64,000 bases of DNA, taken from contig FJUW01000015.1 of the NCBI GenBank assembly GCA_900074885.1, forward strand, positions 90,281 to 154,280. Direction: 5' to 3'. A program made the translations under genes and the position numbers. Positions 1 through 11,453 of this stretch are shown here, in pieces. Under the pieces are notes generated by a model. That model did not search any database, had not been told where the DNA came from, and saw only the letters and a list, made by a program, of their open reading frames with translations. Numbering within the stretch: position 1 is the stretch's first letter; each line of letters opens with the position of its first letter. Origin of the DNA: Rhynchosporium graminicola (lineage: Eukaryota > Ascomycota > Leotiomycetes > Helotiales > Ploettnerulaceae).

Positions 1-2073
1 GTGAGTCGGCTAGTTAGGGGTTGCGTGACTGGAGACCATGGATCCAAAATTTGTTCCTCTTAACAGCCTGTTCCCTGTCTTTTACGCTCCAGTTTGAAAG
101 AGGCGCGCAGTGTTCATTCACAGCGGGGGACCGACAGTCACGCTCAGAACTCTATAAGCGATTAAGTCCCTTCTAATTTAACTTCACCTCACTCCATATG
201 ATGTCAGTCTTGGCACCGTATCAAGTCTGCTTGAAGCTAAACACCCGATGAAAACCCCCCGAACTTAATTCTATGTCGAACACCTTCCCTCCATGGCCAT
301 TTCAGCCTGAACAAGTCATAAAGTGGAAATTATCCAAAAGCTGCAATCCGAAGCGCGTGTAGCGTGATTGAAATCCCTCCAATTACCTTAGCGACCGGGC
401 TTCGATCCTCAGTAACATTATTTTGAGTTGAGACTCTGATCGACTCGATCCAAATCACGATATCAAACCCCGACTGTCGTGATCCTTGTGTACCTACCTA
501 GGTACTTTAGATTACCTCACTCTCCCGCGAAGCCAAGTCTCAACGAGCTGTTCCCGACTTTGGCTTTAGAGTGTAATCAGAGAACACAAGAAATCAATTA
601 GCTCTTCATCTCTCGACGCAATCTGTGATTCTTTGATCTCCCTATCGGCTTAGATTCTGTTCCCCACTGGCCTCTATCCTAATTTGTCCGCGCGATAGAG
701 AATCCTATCTACGATACCTGTATCTTTGTGACCCAGATAGGCCGTCAAAGCAATGAGCATTACTCACTGACTCTATTCTGGTGAATTCGTCTTGTGGTTG
801 TTTGCGAACCCCCAAATGTCCCTTCCGAGTGTTGTTCGTGAACATTCGTTTGTGTGAGCCGTGGAGATATTATTGATGAATATTTGAGAATCCAAATTAC
901 TTTTCAAGTCAAGAGCAGGCCTACTTCTGTCATCTCACGTGCCTTAGTAATATATACCATGTCTTTCTATTTTCTCCAAAATAAGGTCCAGGTAGTAGCT
1001 CAAGTTTATCAGATGTAATTCATTATACAATCAGATAAGTCACACAACATCTACGTTATTGAGCGTGTCGAGGTTCGCGACTCTCTTTCGTGACTAGGGT
1101 TTGGCTCGAGCCCGATTCCGCCTAGCGGAACAACACAGATGCTACCGGCAAAGTATCCATGGCTATATGGGGAAACATTTGCATCTCTTAGGTAGATCCA
1201 TAGATCTACGTACCTATATTTCCACCAGCAGACTCAACATCTCTCATTCTCTATCTTCATCAACGAAGGGGGACGTAGATTCTGAATTATCTTTTTGTAA
1301 TATCGTATATTAGACGACTATGAAACTTAGTGTAGCTAGAATAAATCTGCACCAGTTTTCGTGAATATGGTAGGAAGGATAGTGTTCCCAAGTCCCGAGA
1401 ATACTAGCTGACCAGTACCACCACTTTAGTTAGCATCAGCTAGCATTTAGTCTCACCCATAGTTCACCTCCGTCAAGGAGCCAGTCTTATAACACCCTAA
1501 TCACCTTGGGATTTTCATCGGCGTATCACCAATATCCGTGCCAGCTAGGGAAATATGCCTACGATATTGAGGTAGCTGAAAAGGTTCAATAAAGCACGCC
1601 AAGATATATCATAAACATCTTTAAGCGAGAGCGGAAAATCCCCAGCAGAGGTTCGTTTATTACTTTAGGAACGTAGGGGTTCAATTTCCAATCAGATCAT
1701 CCTCGGCCATATTTTGTTATCGTGGTCTAGCTAGTAGGCAGGTGACATAATTACGGATAGTCCGCCGAAGCTTTGGCAGACGGTGTATGTGGTTAGTGCA
1801 AGTTTGAATCTAGACTGTTGGTTGCAACCGAACAGGATAGCCGAAGATGTATATCGCGTACTATAGTAGAGCTAGACTTCCACAATACACTTTTTCCGAA
1901 AATTCATTGAAATCAGTGACATGCCTACTTTGCTGTCTTTCTGCCCATAAGCTTTACCGCTGCGATCATCACGAAAACAGTAATAAATCTACCAACGATC
2001 TCCGGAGAAAAGAAGTATTTTAGAGTCATCTTCCAGTCACTCTTTTCCACGCAGCACCCAACCCAAGATCAAG
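1..2073. other. Intergenic, no gene seen
   Basis: No frame in this stretch has family motifs, plausible splice structure or more than about 70 codons. It holds stop-rich DNA and short TACCTA/TAGGTA tracts (for example near 493-507 and 1190-1215). The last 100 bases are pyrimidine-rich and are probably the promoter and leader of the gene starting at 2074. Confidence 0.6.
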
Positions 2074-3951
2074 ATGCGATTCACCAGTCTCCTCAGCGCA
2101 GTTATCTGCCTCCTCCTAAACGCCATCTTCGTCTCAGCAGGACCAGGCGGCTACGTCCAACTCGCGAACCTTACACCATACGACTGGAAACTGAAGTCCA
2201 TACACAGCTACCACATGCGCTGGGACCTTCCCGACACAATCCCCGCCGGCACGACCAAAGAGCAGTACTTCGAATGGAAGAAAGACCACGGTCCGAACGG
2301 TGACTGCGGCGCGGAAGCCACTTACGAACTCGTCGGATCTCCCGAACCAGCTTCCTTCACCGTGCAAGCGGGGCAGAACAATGGGAAGCATATCGATATC
2401 CAATACGGAGATGCCTTGTCTTCGCTGGGAAATCCTGTCGGCTCGCTGTTCACGCTTGGGTACACTAAAGATGGCACTGTACTTTTCGTACTCGCTGGGA
2501 ACGAGACCGGTTCCTATGTATCGTCCAACCCGCCCGTGGCCTGGATGCAAGCTACGTTCCCGACCATCGGGCAGAAATCTCTCCGCGAGATCGCAATGCC
2601 AGCTAGTCACGACGCGGGCATGTCGCAGATAACACGCATCTATTACGGTACAGCGCATAACACGCAGACGCAATCCGTGCACGTCTACCGGCAGCTCATC
2701 TATGGCGCGAGATGGTTCGATATCCGCCCTGCTCATCGCCAGGGGACGTGGTATACGAACCATCTCTTTGGAAAACTCGGGTCGTTCGGTCGGACGATTC
2801 ATGATATTATCGAGGATGTGAACCGCTTCACGGCGGAACATCCTGGGGAGCTCATCGTCTTGGATTTGACGCATGAGATGGAGAGGTTGAGATGGCGGCC
2901 GAGACTTACGGCCGAGAAGTGGCAGGAGTTATATGATTTGTTGTATAACGGTCTTGATGATATCTGGATGGCGGACCAGGATAGTATGCCCGAGGACTTG
3001 TCGGCAGTCCCTATCTCGACGTTCGTGCAGCCGGGATCGAGATCTGCGGTTCTGGTGAGGATACCGGATCATGCTCCTGAAGATATTCTGCGCAGTTCGG
3101 CCGTACAGAAGAGAGATATGGCTATGGGTGATGCACTTATTGAGGATGGATCTAGCAGAACTGCGATCGACGAGCGGCTGGATGTTAACGTACCTATCGA
3201 GGATGGGTATAGCAACACCGCCATAGACGAACCGTTGGATATCAACGCACCTAACATCGTACCAGGAGACTATCCACTTGAAGAAAGCGAAGACGAGAAT
3301 GCGGAAACACCAGATAACTCCACCCTTTCCCCACTTCTCGATTTCCCATTCCTCCCACCTCCAAAGCCTCCCACGGTCCTCAAACCAGCATTCATCCACG
3401 CCCGACGCCTCGCCACAGCAGGCGAATATTCCGACACGGACTCACCCTCCTTCCTGGAGCTGGATCAGCTCCTCAAACTCGCCCACCTCCGGCCGGAGCC
3501 CAAGAGTCGCATCCACAAAAGTACCTGGACGATAACGCAACGAACCAAAGATGTCATCGACATTGGCAATTCGGCCACGAGTATCATCAGCAAAGCGGTG
3601 CCTGCGCATCGCAGGCTCTTCAGCATGATTTGGAAAGGGCTGAAGGGTACGACGTATCCGAATCTGATCGAGGTGGATGATATACACGATAGCCAGGTCA
3701 CGGCTTTGTGTGTGGCTATTAATCATTACTTTGGACGGGGCTTGGATATGGCTGGTGTGAAGATTTTGGGGAAGAGGAGGATGGTGATGATTAAAGGGAG
3801 GAGTGCTGAGGAGTGTAAGTCGGAGAAGTTGGGGTGGTTGGGGAAGGGGGTGGTGTTGTCTGCGAATGGGCTTACGAGTGCTATCAAGAATATGAATCCG
3901 AGGTCTTGTTTGACGGAGAGGTGGTGTGGGATGGTGACTACAGATACTTGA
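2074..3951 (+). CDS. Secreted PLC-like phosphodiesterase
   Basis: Single-exon gene for 625 residues. Residues 1-22 form a typical signal peptide (hydrophobic core, cleavage near Ser-Ala-Gly). Residues 150-330 resemble a PI-PLC X / PLC-like phosphodiesterase TIM barrel. The first catalytic His lies in MPASHDAGM (His179), the wall motif WFDIRP is at 214-219, a second candidate His is in YTNH (His230), and LIVLDLTHE follows. Family members cleave phosphodiester bonds of phosphoinositide or GPI-like substrates; the substrate here is unknown. A non-barrel insert near 350-400 contains two 19-residue repeats and is acidic, and it splits the C-terminal part of the domain (residues 540-625). No GPI tail is seen, so the protein is probably secreted free. 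It is convergent with a second PLC-like gene. The start was chosen because the signal peptide begins at this ATG. Confidence 0.85.
   Translation: MRFTSLLSAVICLLLNAIFVSAGPGGYVQLANLTPYDWKLKSIHSYHMRWDLPDTIPAGTTKEQYFEWKKDHGPNGDCGAEATYELVGSPEPASFTVQAGQNNGKHIDIQYGDALSSLGNPVGSLFTLGYTKDGTVLFVLAGNETGSYVSSNPPVAWMQATFPTIGQKSLREIAMPASHDAGMSQITRIYYGTAHNTQTQSVHVYRQLIYGARWFDIRPAHRQGTWYTNHLFGKLGSFGRTIHDIIEDVNRFTAEHPGELIVLDLTHEMERLRWRPRLTAEKWQELYDLLYNGLDDIWMADQDSMPEDLSAVPISTFVQPGSRSAVLVRIPDHAPEDILRSSAVQKRDMAMGDALIEDGSSRTAIDERLDVNVPIEDGYSNTAIDEPLDINAPNIVPGDYPLEESEDENAETPDNSTLSPLLDFPFLPPPKPPTVLKPAFIHARRLATAGEYSDTDSPSFLELDQLLKLAHLRPEPKSRIHKSTWTITQRTKDVIDIGNSATSIISKAVPAHRRLFSMIWKGLKGTTYPNLIEVDDIHDSQVTALCVAINHYFGRGLDMAGVKILGKRRMVMIKGRSAEECKSEKLGWLGKGVVLSANGLTSAIKNMNPRSCLTERWCGMVTTDT
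3139..3252 (+). repeat. Two-copy 57-bp in-frame repeat inside the PLC-like gene
   Basis: Two adjacent 57-bp units (3139-3195 and 3196-3252) encode 19-residue repeats of pattern IEDGxSxTAIDExLDxNxP. They are in frame and add an acidic loop to the phosphodiesterase from residue 356 to 393. Confidence 0.8.
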
Positions 3952-4850
3952 GTTGTGTTCTGGAAGGTCTCGCGCTGCAATCGACTCTTTGGCGGATATG
4001 TGTCGAGAGAGCATTCCACTCACGGCTCTTTGCGAGACTGGAAAACATGACATTGACCATCACCACGCTGGTCATCTTATCTCCGACCTTGACATCGAAG
4101 AAGCACGTTGAAAGACTGCCAGGGCTCAGCGCTCCAGGATTCGCTACTGCAAGATACGAAACCAACTTAAGCAGATGATTCGAAGATAACTCTGAACAAC
4201 ACACAAGCACCCAGCATCTCCTCGCCAAAAAAGACACCCTTCATGCCCTTCATGCCGATGGTATATACCACACCTGATCCACGCAAAAAATCCCACATCC
4301 AGCAGGACTTTCAAAAGCCAGACGTTTCTTCTCATGGGATACGAGAGACATCTCAGCGTACCAAACAAGGAAGTCTGCAGCTACCCAACTTCCTTTCCGG
4401 ACAGAAACGTTGGCTTGTGCTCAACCGCCGTACGCCAGAAAAGGAAAATGAAGGATTTGAGAGCGAGAATGGTGAAGGCAGGAGGGGGTTAGGTTAAGCT
4501 TGAAATCATAGCATGGAATGATATTTCCTGCAAGGTGCAAGGAGAGGTGAGATGAATTATCCTGGGGATGTTGCGGATCGCAGAGACTTGTATAGCGAGT
4601 AATTTCATTTTGCTGATAGTGACATGTAGCTAGCCACTTGGCTAACAATATACATAATATCTGATAGAGCTCCATATCATTATCAAGGAAGTCTGATATA
4701 TTCTCATGTACAATTGAACTATATACAATTGTGAAATCGACACGTCTAAATCTAATGACCCCCGAACGCCATGGCTTATGCACCGATCCAATTAAGCGCT
4801 GTCTATCGCAAACTCTTTTGTAGCATCCAGCTATTCAACTGAGATTATAT
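3952..4850. other. Convergent intergenic interval
   Basis: About 900 bp between the 3' ends of the two PLC-like genes. Short frames on both strands show no domain or splice logic. It probably holds only the two 3' UTRs. Confidence 0.5.
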
Positions 4851-6278
4851 TCACAGCATCAACAAACTTGCTGCTGTCAGAAAGATCATGGCCAACCACG
4901 AGATCCTTTCATACAGAGCCATTGCATCACTAGCGACCTTACCACAGCACTCCTTCGTATAAGTAACATTATTATACTTGGCTGCAACCTCGAACACCGA
5001 ACCATTACCCACATTATAATAATCCACATTCAAGAACTTCGGTGGAAATCCCCACCTCGAATTACAAGCCGCGGTACCATTCCCCAAACTCCCGAAACCG
5101 GTGACATTGTTCGTGACATTCAGTAGAGGGATATTAGGGACCAGGATGGAGTTCCCGAGGAGTTTGATATCGTAGTTGAGATTGTGGTTCATGAGATAGA
5201 GACGGTTCTTCGCTTGATCTTCAGGGAGATCAGGTGGTCTTTGAACGATGCAGGGGAAGCTGCGATCGACGGGATCGAATGGCGTCTCCCACATGTGGGA
5301 GAATTCGTCGAGGATCCAGGGGACGGCTGTTTGGTTCGCTTCATAATCCATGAAGAAGACTACCCGCTTGCCTTGTAGAATCATGGTTGCCAGGGTTGGC
5401 CAGTCGCCGAGAGCCATTGGGTTCTTGGGAGGGATGTAAGCGTAATTTTGGAGCCTGGTTTGTTCGAGGAAGGGCTGGTAGGTTGTTACAGAGTTGTATT
5501 GCCCATTTCCGAGGAGGATGGTCACTACATCGAACGGATGACCAGATACCCAATCGTAGACGTCTGATAAGTAGTCTGTGATGGGTCCAGCGTCGAGCAC
5601 GTCGCAGGAGCCGTGACAGAAATGAGGTATGTCTCCCACAAAGTGCATTTGTCCCTGTAGCAGACGGACTCCATCATTCAATTGTGTAGTTACGCGCAGC
5701 TGCTGATTCGCCCCTGCATTCCCTGGCCTGACGAAAGGCGAGTTGTGAGCTGCTACCTCTGTGATATTCCCGTATCTTCGCCCGCAGAACTCTACATAGT
5801 TGTTGCATGGCGTGGTGTTCGTCGGTTGGGGAGCTGACGATGTTGTCGAAGTCGCTGTGCCGTTCATAGTGCCGTTCCCGGACATGGTGGTTTGTGGCCG
5901 TCCACTGAGAATAAGTTGGGAATCTTCACTCGGGGATGTCGATTTTGCTGTGTCATTGTTGGCCGTGATTATGCTTGTTCCTATCCCAAATAGTATTGTT
6001 GATCCCAGGGTCGTTGTTCGAGTGGTCGAACCGCTGCTTATCGTCGCCACGAGGGCAGATGTGGTTATGGCTGATGGTGATACTGATGTTGAGGTCGAGG
6101 ATTGGGTTATGGTGGTGGAGATCGATATATAGGATCCTGTTGGAAGGGAAGCTGAGGATGGCCCCTCGGATGCCCCCGTCAATGTAAGGACATCTTGAGA
6201 TGCTGCGATAGCAATGAGGGAGCCGTATGGAAGGAGGCGTGAGAAGATCATGACTGCTGTGATGCGAGGTCCAGCCAA
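4851..6278 (-). CDS. GPI-anchored PLC-like phosphodiesterase
   Basis: Single-exon gene for 475 residues. A signal peptide (about 1-27) is followed by a Ser/Thr-rich stalk (30-155) likely to be O-glycosylated. A PLC-like phosphodiesterase domain (about 157-430) retains candidate catalytic His178 (VAAHNSPF) and His222 (FCHGSC). The domain has many N-x-S/T sites and paired cysteines. The C-terminus ends in a hydrophobic segment (ISWLAMIFLTAASLLML) with small residues upstream (KVASDAM), the layout of a GPI-anchor signal. The order stalk-then-domain is unusual for a cell-wall anchor, where the Ser/Thr stalk usually lies next to the anchor. The gene is convergent with the PLC-like gene at 2074, but sequence similarity between them is limited to the fold, so they are not a recent duplication. 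Confidence 0.8.
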   Translation of the reverse strand: MAGPRITAVMIFSRLLPYGSLIAIAASQDVLTLTGASEGPSSASLPTGSYISISTTITQSSTSTSVSPSAITTSALVATISSGSTTRTTTLGSTILFGIGTSIITANNDTAKSTSPSEDSQLILSGRPQTTMSGNGTMNGTATSTTSSAPQPTNTTPCNNYVEFCGRRYGNITEVAAHNSPFVRPGNAGANQQLRVTTQLNDGVRLLQGQMHFVGDIPHFCHGSCDVLDAGPITDYLSDVYDWVSGHPFDVVTILLGNGQYNSVTTYQPFLEQTRLQNYAYIPPKNPMALGDWPTLATMILQGKRVVFFMDYEANQTAVPWILDEFSHMWETPFDPVDRSFPCIVQRPPDLPEDQAKNRLYLMNHNLNYDIKLLGNSILVPNIPLLNVTNNVTGFGSLGNGTAACNSRWGFPPKFLNVDYYNVGNGSVFEVAAKYNNVTYTKECCGKVASDAMALYERISWLAMIFLTAASLLML

Positions 6279-6437
6279 TATCTATCTACTCTACCGGCGG
6301 ATAGGATATCTCCAAAGAGGAGGAGAGTATCTGATCCAAAGCAGATATCCTCCAGAAAGGAGCGATTAAAAAGTCGCAACGAATGTAGAATAAAATTGGA
6401 TGCACCGACAAATGATAAGTCAAGAGAGACAAAGCCT

Positions 6438-6465
6438 CGTCCACGTCCACGTCCACGTCCACGTC
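6438..6465. repeat. Hexamer tandem repeat (CGTCCA)
   Basis: About 4.7 tandem copies of a cgtcca unit in the divergent promoter region. Confidence 0.9.
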
Positions 6466-6800
6466 AAGCTAGCAGAGGATATTTGGCAAGCCTACAGTAG
6501 CGTAGCTGATATCTAATCGGCCCCAAAGAGTCAAAACAGCGGATTGGAAATTCTCGGCTACTGTATGACGTCGTTTAGGACTAGGCTTCGGCTACATAGC
6601 GGGAGGGGAGGCGCTGGGCATTCGAACTACAAGCTACCTACCTACCTGTAGGTTTAGATTCTAGAACAATGGCCGAGGGAGGAAAACTGCGAGGACAAAG
6701 AGCATCGGAGACGGAGAAGGCGATCCAGACTTTCGTTATGATCAGGAGTAGTTGTGTGCTTTTACCCATTCTCACCTGAGTTATTATTGCTACAGGAAAA

Positions 6801-6860
6801 GCCCAAGCCCAAGCCCAAGACCCGAGACCCCTGACCCCTGACCCCTGACCCCTGACCCCT
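6801..6860. repeat. Compound tandem repeat (GCCCAA)3 and (GACCCCT)5
   Basis: Three copies of gcccaa (6801-6818) are followed by five exact 7-base units gacccct (6826-6860). Confidence 0.9.
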
Positions 6861-7292
6861 AGATTCTTGACAACCTTCTTTGCATATCCGGGAAGACGAG
6901 AGCCTCTCTCTGGGCTGGCTCCTGGCTCCTGGCCGCGCAGTGAGGGAGGCTGAGTATCGACTCCCAAGCACGTACCAACACTACCATACGAGAACGACTA
7001 TTTAGCCTTGCTGTGTTTGTTTTGGATGTCGTTGTCTACTCTGTACGAGTAGTACTTGTCAATAATACTGTCACCTGCATGTAGGTAGTAAAGTTACGGG
7101 CTTCCAGATGGACGGACCCTGGGATCAAACTTTACGGGACCATGTAGGCCCTGCGAGCTGGACCTGGGGGCAAGGCGATTAACGATTAAGCTGCCGGCAA
7201 AGTGTGTCCGAGCTCTTGCAGTGGACACATATTCCGACCTCATACAGTCAGTGGTACAATACTAGTACTGGAGGAATATGGACGGACATAGA

Positions 7293-7317
7293 GTTCATGT
7301 TCATGTTCATGTTCATG
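7293..7317. repeat. Hexamer tandem repeat (GTTCAT)4
   Basis: Four exact tandem copies of gttcat. Confidence 0.9.
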
Positions 7318-7450
7318 CTTAAATAAGGTTTCAAGTCTAAAACAAATCATTCTCGGAATAATCGAATTCGGGAGTTTCGAACCCGTGGGACTGCTCGCAG
7401 CAGCTTGACATGACATTTCTGACTGTTAGGCCACCATGTATGCCCTGACA

Positions 7451-7485
7451 GTCCAGTCCAGTCCAGTCCAGTCCAGTCCAGTCCA
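7451..7485. repeat. Pentamer tandem repeat (GTCCA)7
   Basis: Seven exact tandem copies of gtcca. A second pentamer array, (TGCCA)5, lies at 7714-7738. Confidence 0.9.
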
Positions 7486-7713
7486 GAAAACCCCCCATGT
7501 GGCCCGGACCGTGCAGTGAGGGCAGGGCATTGCAGTGGATCGCAACGCATCAGCGGCTGACAAGACAACCGCTATCAAACACTAACACGAGGTATCTTAC
7601 TCAGGCTGAGGCTCAGGCTCAAGCAGCCTCTACCAACAAATCCAATCCAATCCAACCCACCAGTCCACCTTCGAGACGCCCAATGGAATTGGCTGCACCA
7701 GATTATCCACACC

Positions 7714-7738
7714 TGCCATGCCATGCCATGCCATGCCA
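7714..7738. repeat. Pentamer tandem repeat (TGCCA)5
   Basis: Five exact tandem copies of tgcca, 214 bp upstream of the SUR7-like start codon. Confidence 0.9.
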
Positions 7739-7951
7739 CTGGGCATATGATGATGTCGCTCTGCATGTTGATTTTCTCACCTAGCTAAATTCCTATGTGT
7801 ACGTGGTACATGTTGATATACACTACTGATATCCCTCCTTTTTCTGCTGTTTGAGGCCGATGTTCGCTGCTATCAGGTTGTGATACTTATTCGTCCTCAA
7901 CCTCCCATCTTCCCTCTCTCTACCTGGCTGCTTGACGCCATTTCGTTCAGG

Positions 7952-9029
7952 ATGGCTCTTCCAACCTTCCGCTCTCTCGCTGCTCGAAGGCAGGAGGAGA
8001 AGGTGCAGGGCAATGGTGTTGCGGATGGTCCAGAAGATACCTCAGAGAGAACTCTAACACCCACATATACACCTCGAGTCGATATCAAGAAAGCCACTCT
8101 CACGCGGAAGACATGGATCATGATATCATGTTTCTGCTTCTTCGTCTCTGTAATTTTCTTGATTCTGGTAAGCTTCGAACTCAGTCCCCACTTCATCATT
8201 TCGAACCAGTCCATGCTAATCAACTTCACAGACAATCATTGGCAATATTAACGATAAACCCGTCATCCGAAATACCTACTTCTACTCCCTCGATCTTACA
8301 AACATCATCCCCTCCTCCGCCAACGATATCCAGCTCATCAACTCCCTCGCCCGCTCCCTCGGCCTCCACGATTTCTACCAAGTCGGTCTCTGGAACTTCT
8401 GCGAAGGATACAAAGATGAAGGAATAACATACTGCTCGAAACCCAAGCCACGCTTCTGGTTCAACCCCGTCGAAGTTCTGCTCAATGAGCTTCTATCAGG
8501 CGCTACCATTGCTCTCCCCGCCGAAATCAAAGACATCCTAACGCTAGTCCGGATCGCTTCTCGTGTCATGTTCGGCTTTTACATCACTGGTATCTGCATG
8601 AACTTCGTCTCGATCTTCATCGCTCCCTTAGCGCTTAGGTCAAGATGGTGGTCTTTCCCCCTAACGTTCTGGACGTTCGCAGCTGCTCTCCTCACAACGG
8701 CCGCTACAATCATCGCGAGTGTTATGGCCATTATATTCCGCAATGTGGCAACCTCGCAGCCAGATCTCAATATCAGTGCTGACATTGGCAAGCAAATGTT
8801 CGCTTTCATGTGGACAGCGTCTGCTTTCACAATCTTTGGCTTCGTGATCCATCTTAGTATGAGTTGTTGTTGTGCTTCTAGGAGGGATGTCAGGACTGGC
8901 AGGAGGAAGGGGAGGATGAGTGCTTACGGAGATGTGGTTGGTACTGAGAAGAAGAAACCGCTTAGTGTGCGGCAGTGGAAGAAGATGCCGAAATTTATGA
9001 GGAAGAGGACGAGTGGTCAGGTGGTTTAG
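7952..9029 (+). CDS. SUR7/PalI-family plasma-membrane protein
   Basis: Two exons (7952-8167 and 8232-9029) with a 64-bp phase-0 intron give 337 residues. The topology is claudin-like: one span (about 54-76), a long extracellular loop, then three spans (about 185-207, 213-241, 261-286) and a basic cytoplasmic tail after a CCC run. The loop carries the SUR7/PalI signature GLWNFCEG (Cys128) with a second cysteine at 140, which pair in this family. SUR7 proteins mark eisosome-like membrane domains, and PalI proteins take part in ambient pH sensing; sequence alone does not separate the two roles. The ATG at 7952 is preferred because an upstream in-frame extension lacks an ATG. Confidence 0.85.
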
Positions 9030-10086
9030 ATGAGAAGACCGATAGAGATGAGCTGTATATAGGTGGAGATGGACGGCATAGATGTTGGGGAAAACTTGGA
9101 TAGAGGCGTTTTGAGCGTGGCATATTGCATAGCTGTGCATTTTGAGCGTTGGGTATTTTTCTTTTGTTTAGCTTCAAATGGATACCGTGATATTCATAGA
9201 AGACATAATGCAGTCATGAGATCAAAGCTAAATAGTCCTTTGTTCTGCAACTACGCAAATTTTCTGGCGATACAACATGCTAGGTGATGCTTTTGGGGAC
9301 GTACGATACTGATCCCGCCGCCGCAAAGATGCATGGGAACCAGATGACCACAATGAGCTTTCATCTTCGATGTTTGTTTAATACACCATAGTATTACTCT
9401 CTCTCATTTCTGCACTACTATATATCAATTGCTCGGAGCAATTTCCTCCTGTCTCTTTCACCTCTTTCACTAGTATAGCTCCTAAGCACGTCGCCCTACT
9501 ATCCGTCCCATCTCATCTTCCATTCGAAAATCCAACTCCGTGACCTTGAATTCTGAACGAGCACCTTCATTGACAATCAAGACGCTATCATGAGCTCCGT
9601 TCAGAACAATTGTGTCTTGAAAAGAAAATCGTGTCTTTAATCTTTATACAGTAGTGTATCTGACATGATGGGTATTTTTGACTTGTATCAGTGAGCCATC
9701 CCACTTACGTAGACTCTTCGCTATGCATTCCTGTGAATAGAGGACTTACCATCACGAATCTTACATCCAAAGACTGTATTGCGTGTATTCAGTCCCGCAA
9801 AGATCTGAAGAGTTAAAGCCGGAAAACGTTGCTCCTGCGGCTAACCGCAGCAGCACTTGTGAATCAGCTGGTCGAACAATCACAGATGTCGACGGTTATC
9901 ATGACTCATTGTTTATGGGTTTGTGATTGGGTTTGGTTCCATTACTTTGTGGTTGGATAGAGCTTATATTATTCATGAAAACAGTTGACGACTTCTGGTA
10001 TCTGCACACTTTTGAGAAATCTATTAGTGTCTCTGACTTACTACCTAGACAAACTTTTTATAGATTCATCAGCTAAGCCACACACT
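9030..10086. other. Intergenic, upstream of the 2EXR gene
   Basis: About 1.06 kb with no credible coding frame. It contains the 3' UTR of the SUR7-like gene and a pyrimidine-rich stretch near 9400-9540. The in-frame codons upstream of the 2EXR start (from 9985) begin with a non-ATG codon and were left out. Confidence 0.5.
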
Positions 10087-11453
10087 ATGGCTTCCTCGCA
10101 AAACCTCATATATCCTTTGTATGAAAAGGACGCTTACACAAGAGGCCCACGTGAGGGAGAGGATTTTAGTAACCTGGCTGGTCAAGTGGAAGGGGGAGAG
10201 GTATCACCTGATGGAATCGATTCCGATGAATGGGATAAAGATTACTGCGATCTTTCGGAGCTGGAATTCGAGGGTTTCTTTGGTCTGAATAGCCCGGTGT
10301 CAGCAACTACTCCGACGAGCGATACATCTTCCACATCTCTATCTGCAACCTCGTCATCATCTCCAACGCCAAACTCGTCATTCTCAACTCCTGAGAACTC
10401 ATCAGATCACACAAGCCATATACCAAAATCAAAAAGCATCTCATTTACACACCGCTACCAGCCACCAGAAAAGCATCCCCATCTACCAAACTCGGACACC
10501 ACAACATCAGCACCAGCACCAGCACCAGCACCCACCCCACAAGAAGTCTTCCCCAAACTCAACGTCCGCGACGCTCCGCCAGACCCAGCAACCGGCCACA
10601 CTCTAGTCGAATTCCAATATTTCCCATTCTTACCACCGGATCTCCGAAGTAAAATCCTGAGAGTGGCATGTCCGCCTCCTTCGAATCTGAGAATCCGGTA
10701 TTCGATCCACGGCTTGCGGAAAGATCATGATAGAAGCCGAGACGGAGACCGAGAGGAAGATGGAGAGTGGAGATTCGAAGATGGGGATGCTGCGAAGGTG
10801 GGTGAGAATCGGATGGTGCGGTCGCTGGCGCAGGGGTGGAGAGAGGCGAGATTTCTGATGATGAGTGATGGATGGGGAGTTGTGCATTTGAAAGCGCGAG
10901 GGGATCGCAGGTGGTTTAATTTTAAGGGGGGGATTATGGTGTGGGAAATCGATATGGGAAGTGAAAGAGGGAGGGAGAGAGCGGACATGAGAGTTGCGAT
11001 CCCGTGCGACATCCCAATCTCGAAGGATACGACTGCTAGGGTGGAATGTCTGGGTGTTTCGCAAGAATTGTGGTTGGTAAGTCTTTCGCTAACATCACCA
11101 ACATCATGAGAGGGGAACAAATTCTATGCTATAGACAGCGAATCACAGCTAACATACCTACGTTATCGCAGAAATGGCCATTCGCTCCACCGACCTCCGC
11201 ATCTCAAGATCCGGATTCATATCAACGACACGCCACAGATCCCTGGAAAGCGCAACTCATCACGCTAATGTCGAACTTGCAAATCTTCCAATTACTCATA
11301 CCCAAGCATGCAAGTATGTACAGGCAAAAGCGATTGGTGAAAATCGTGAGTGCCACGTTCAAGGAGGTGCTTGCCGATGCTGATGAAGCTGGTGCTGGTG
11401 CTGTTCCGAGGCCGCGGCCTAGAGTGGAGGTCGTTGGAACAAAAAATGTTTGA
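10087..11453 (+). CDS. 2EXR-domain protein
   Basis: Two exons (10087-11076 and 11172-11453) with a 95-bp phase-0 intron give 423 residues. The N-terminal 170 residues are Ser/Thr/Pro-rich and disordered, including an Ala-Pro run. Residues 172-195 hold the 2EXR signature (FQYFPFLPPDLRSKI), the first helix of a domain widely expanded in Pezizomycotina and of unknown biochemical role. A WLKWPFAPP-type sequence is created across the splice junction. The C-terminal exon has an amphipathic helical stretch (ITLMSNLQIFQLLIPK). The intron was needed because the first-exon frame closes just after the donor, while the second frame continues the domain. Function is unknown. Confidence 0.7.

Larger units (their letters stand above)
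6279..7951. promoter_or_regulatory. Divergent intergenic region rich in short tandem repeats
   Basis: This 1.67-kb interval lies between the starts of the GPI-anchored PLC-like gene (-) and the SUR7-like gene (+), so it should hold both promoters. It is full of short tandem arrays of 5-, 6- and 7-base units, listed separately, plus an ACCT run at 6634-6650. No coding frame is credible. Confidence 0.55.

Noticed and set aside
2134..2874. 246-codon minus-strand frame
   Set aside because: Antisense shadow of the PLC-like gene, with no domain or promoter.
7355..7440. tRNA gene on the minus strand (ggttcgaaact B-box-like)
   Set aside because: The T-arm stem has two mismatched pairs, no acceptor stem forms, and the A-box match is poor.
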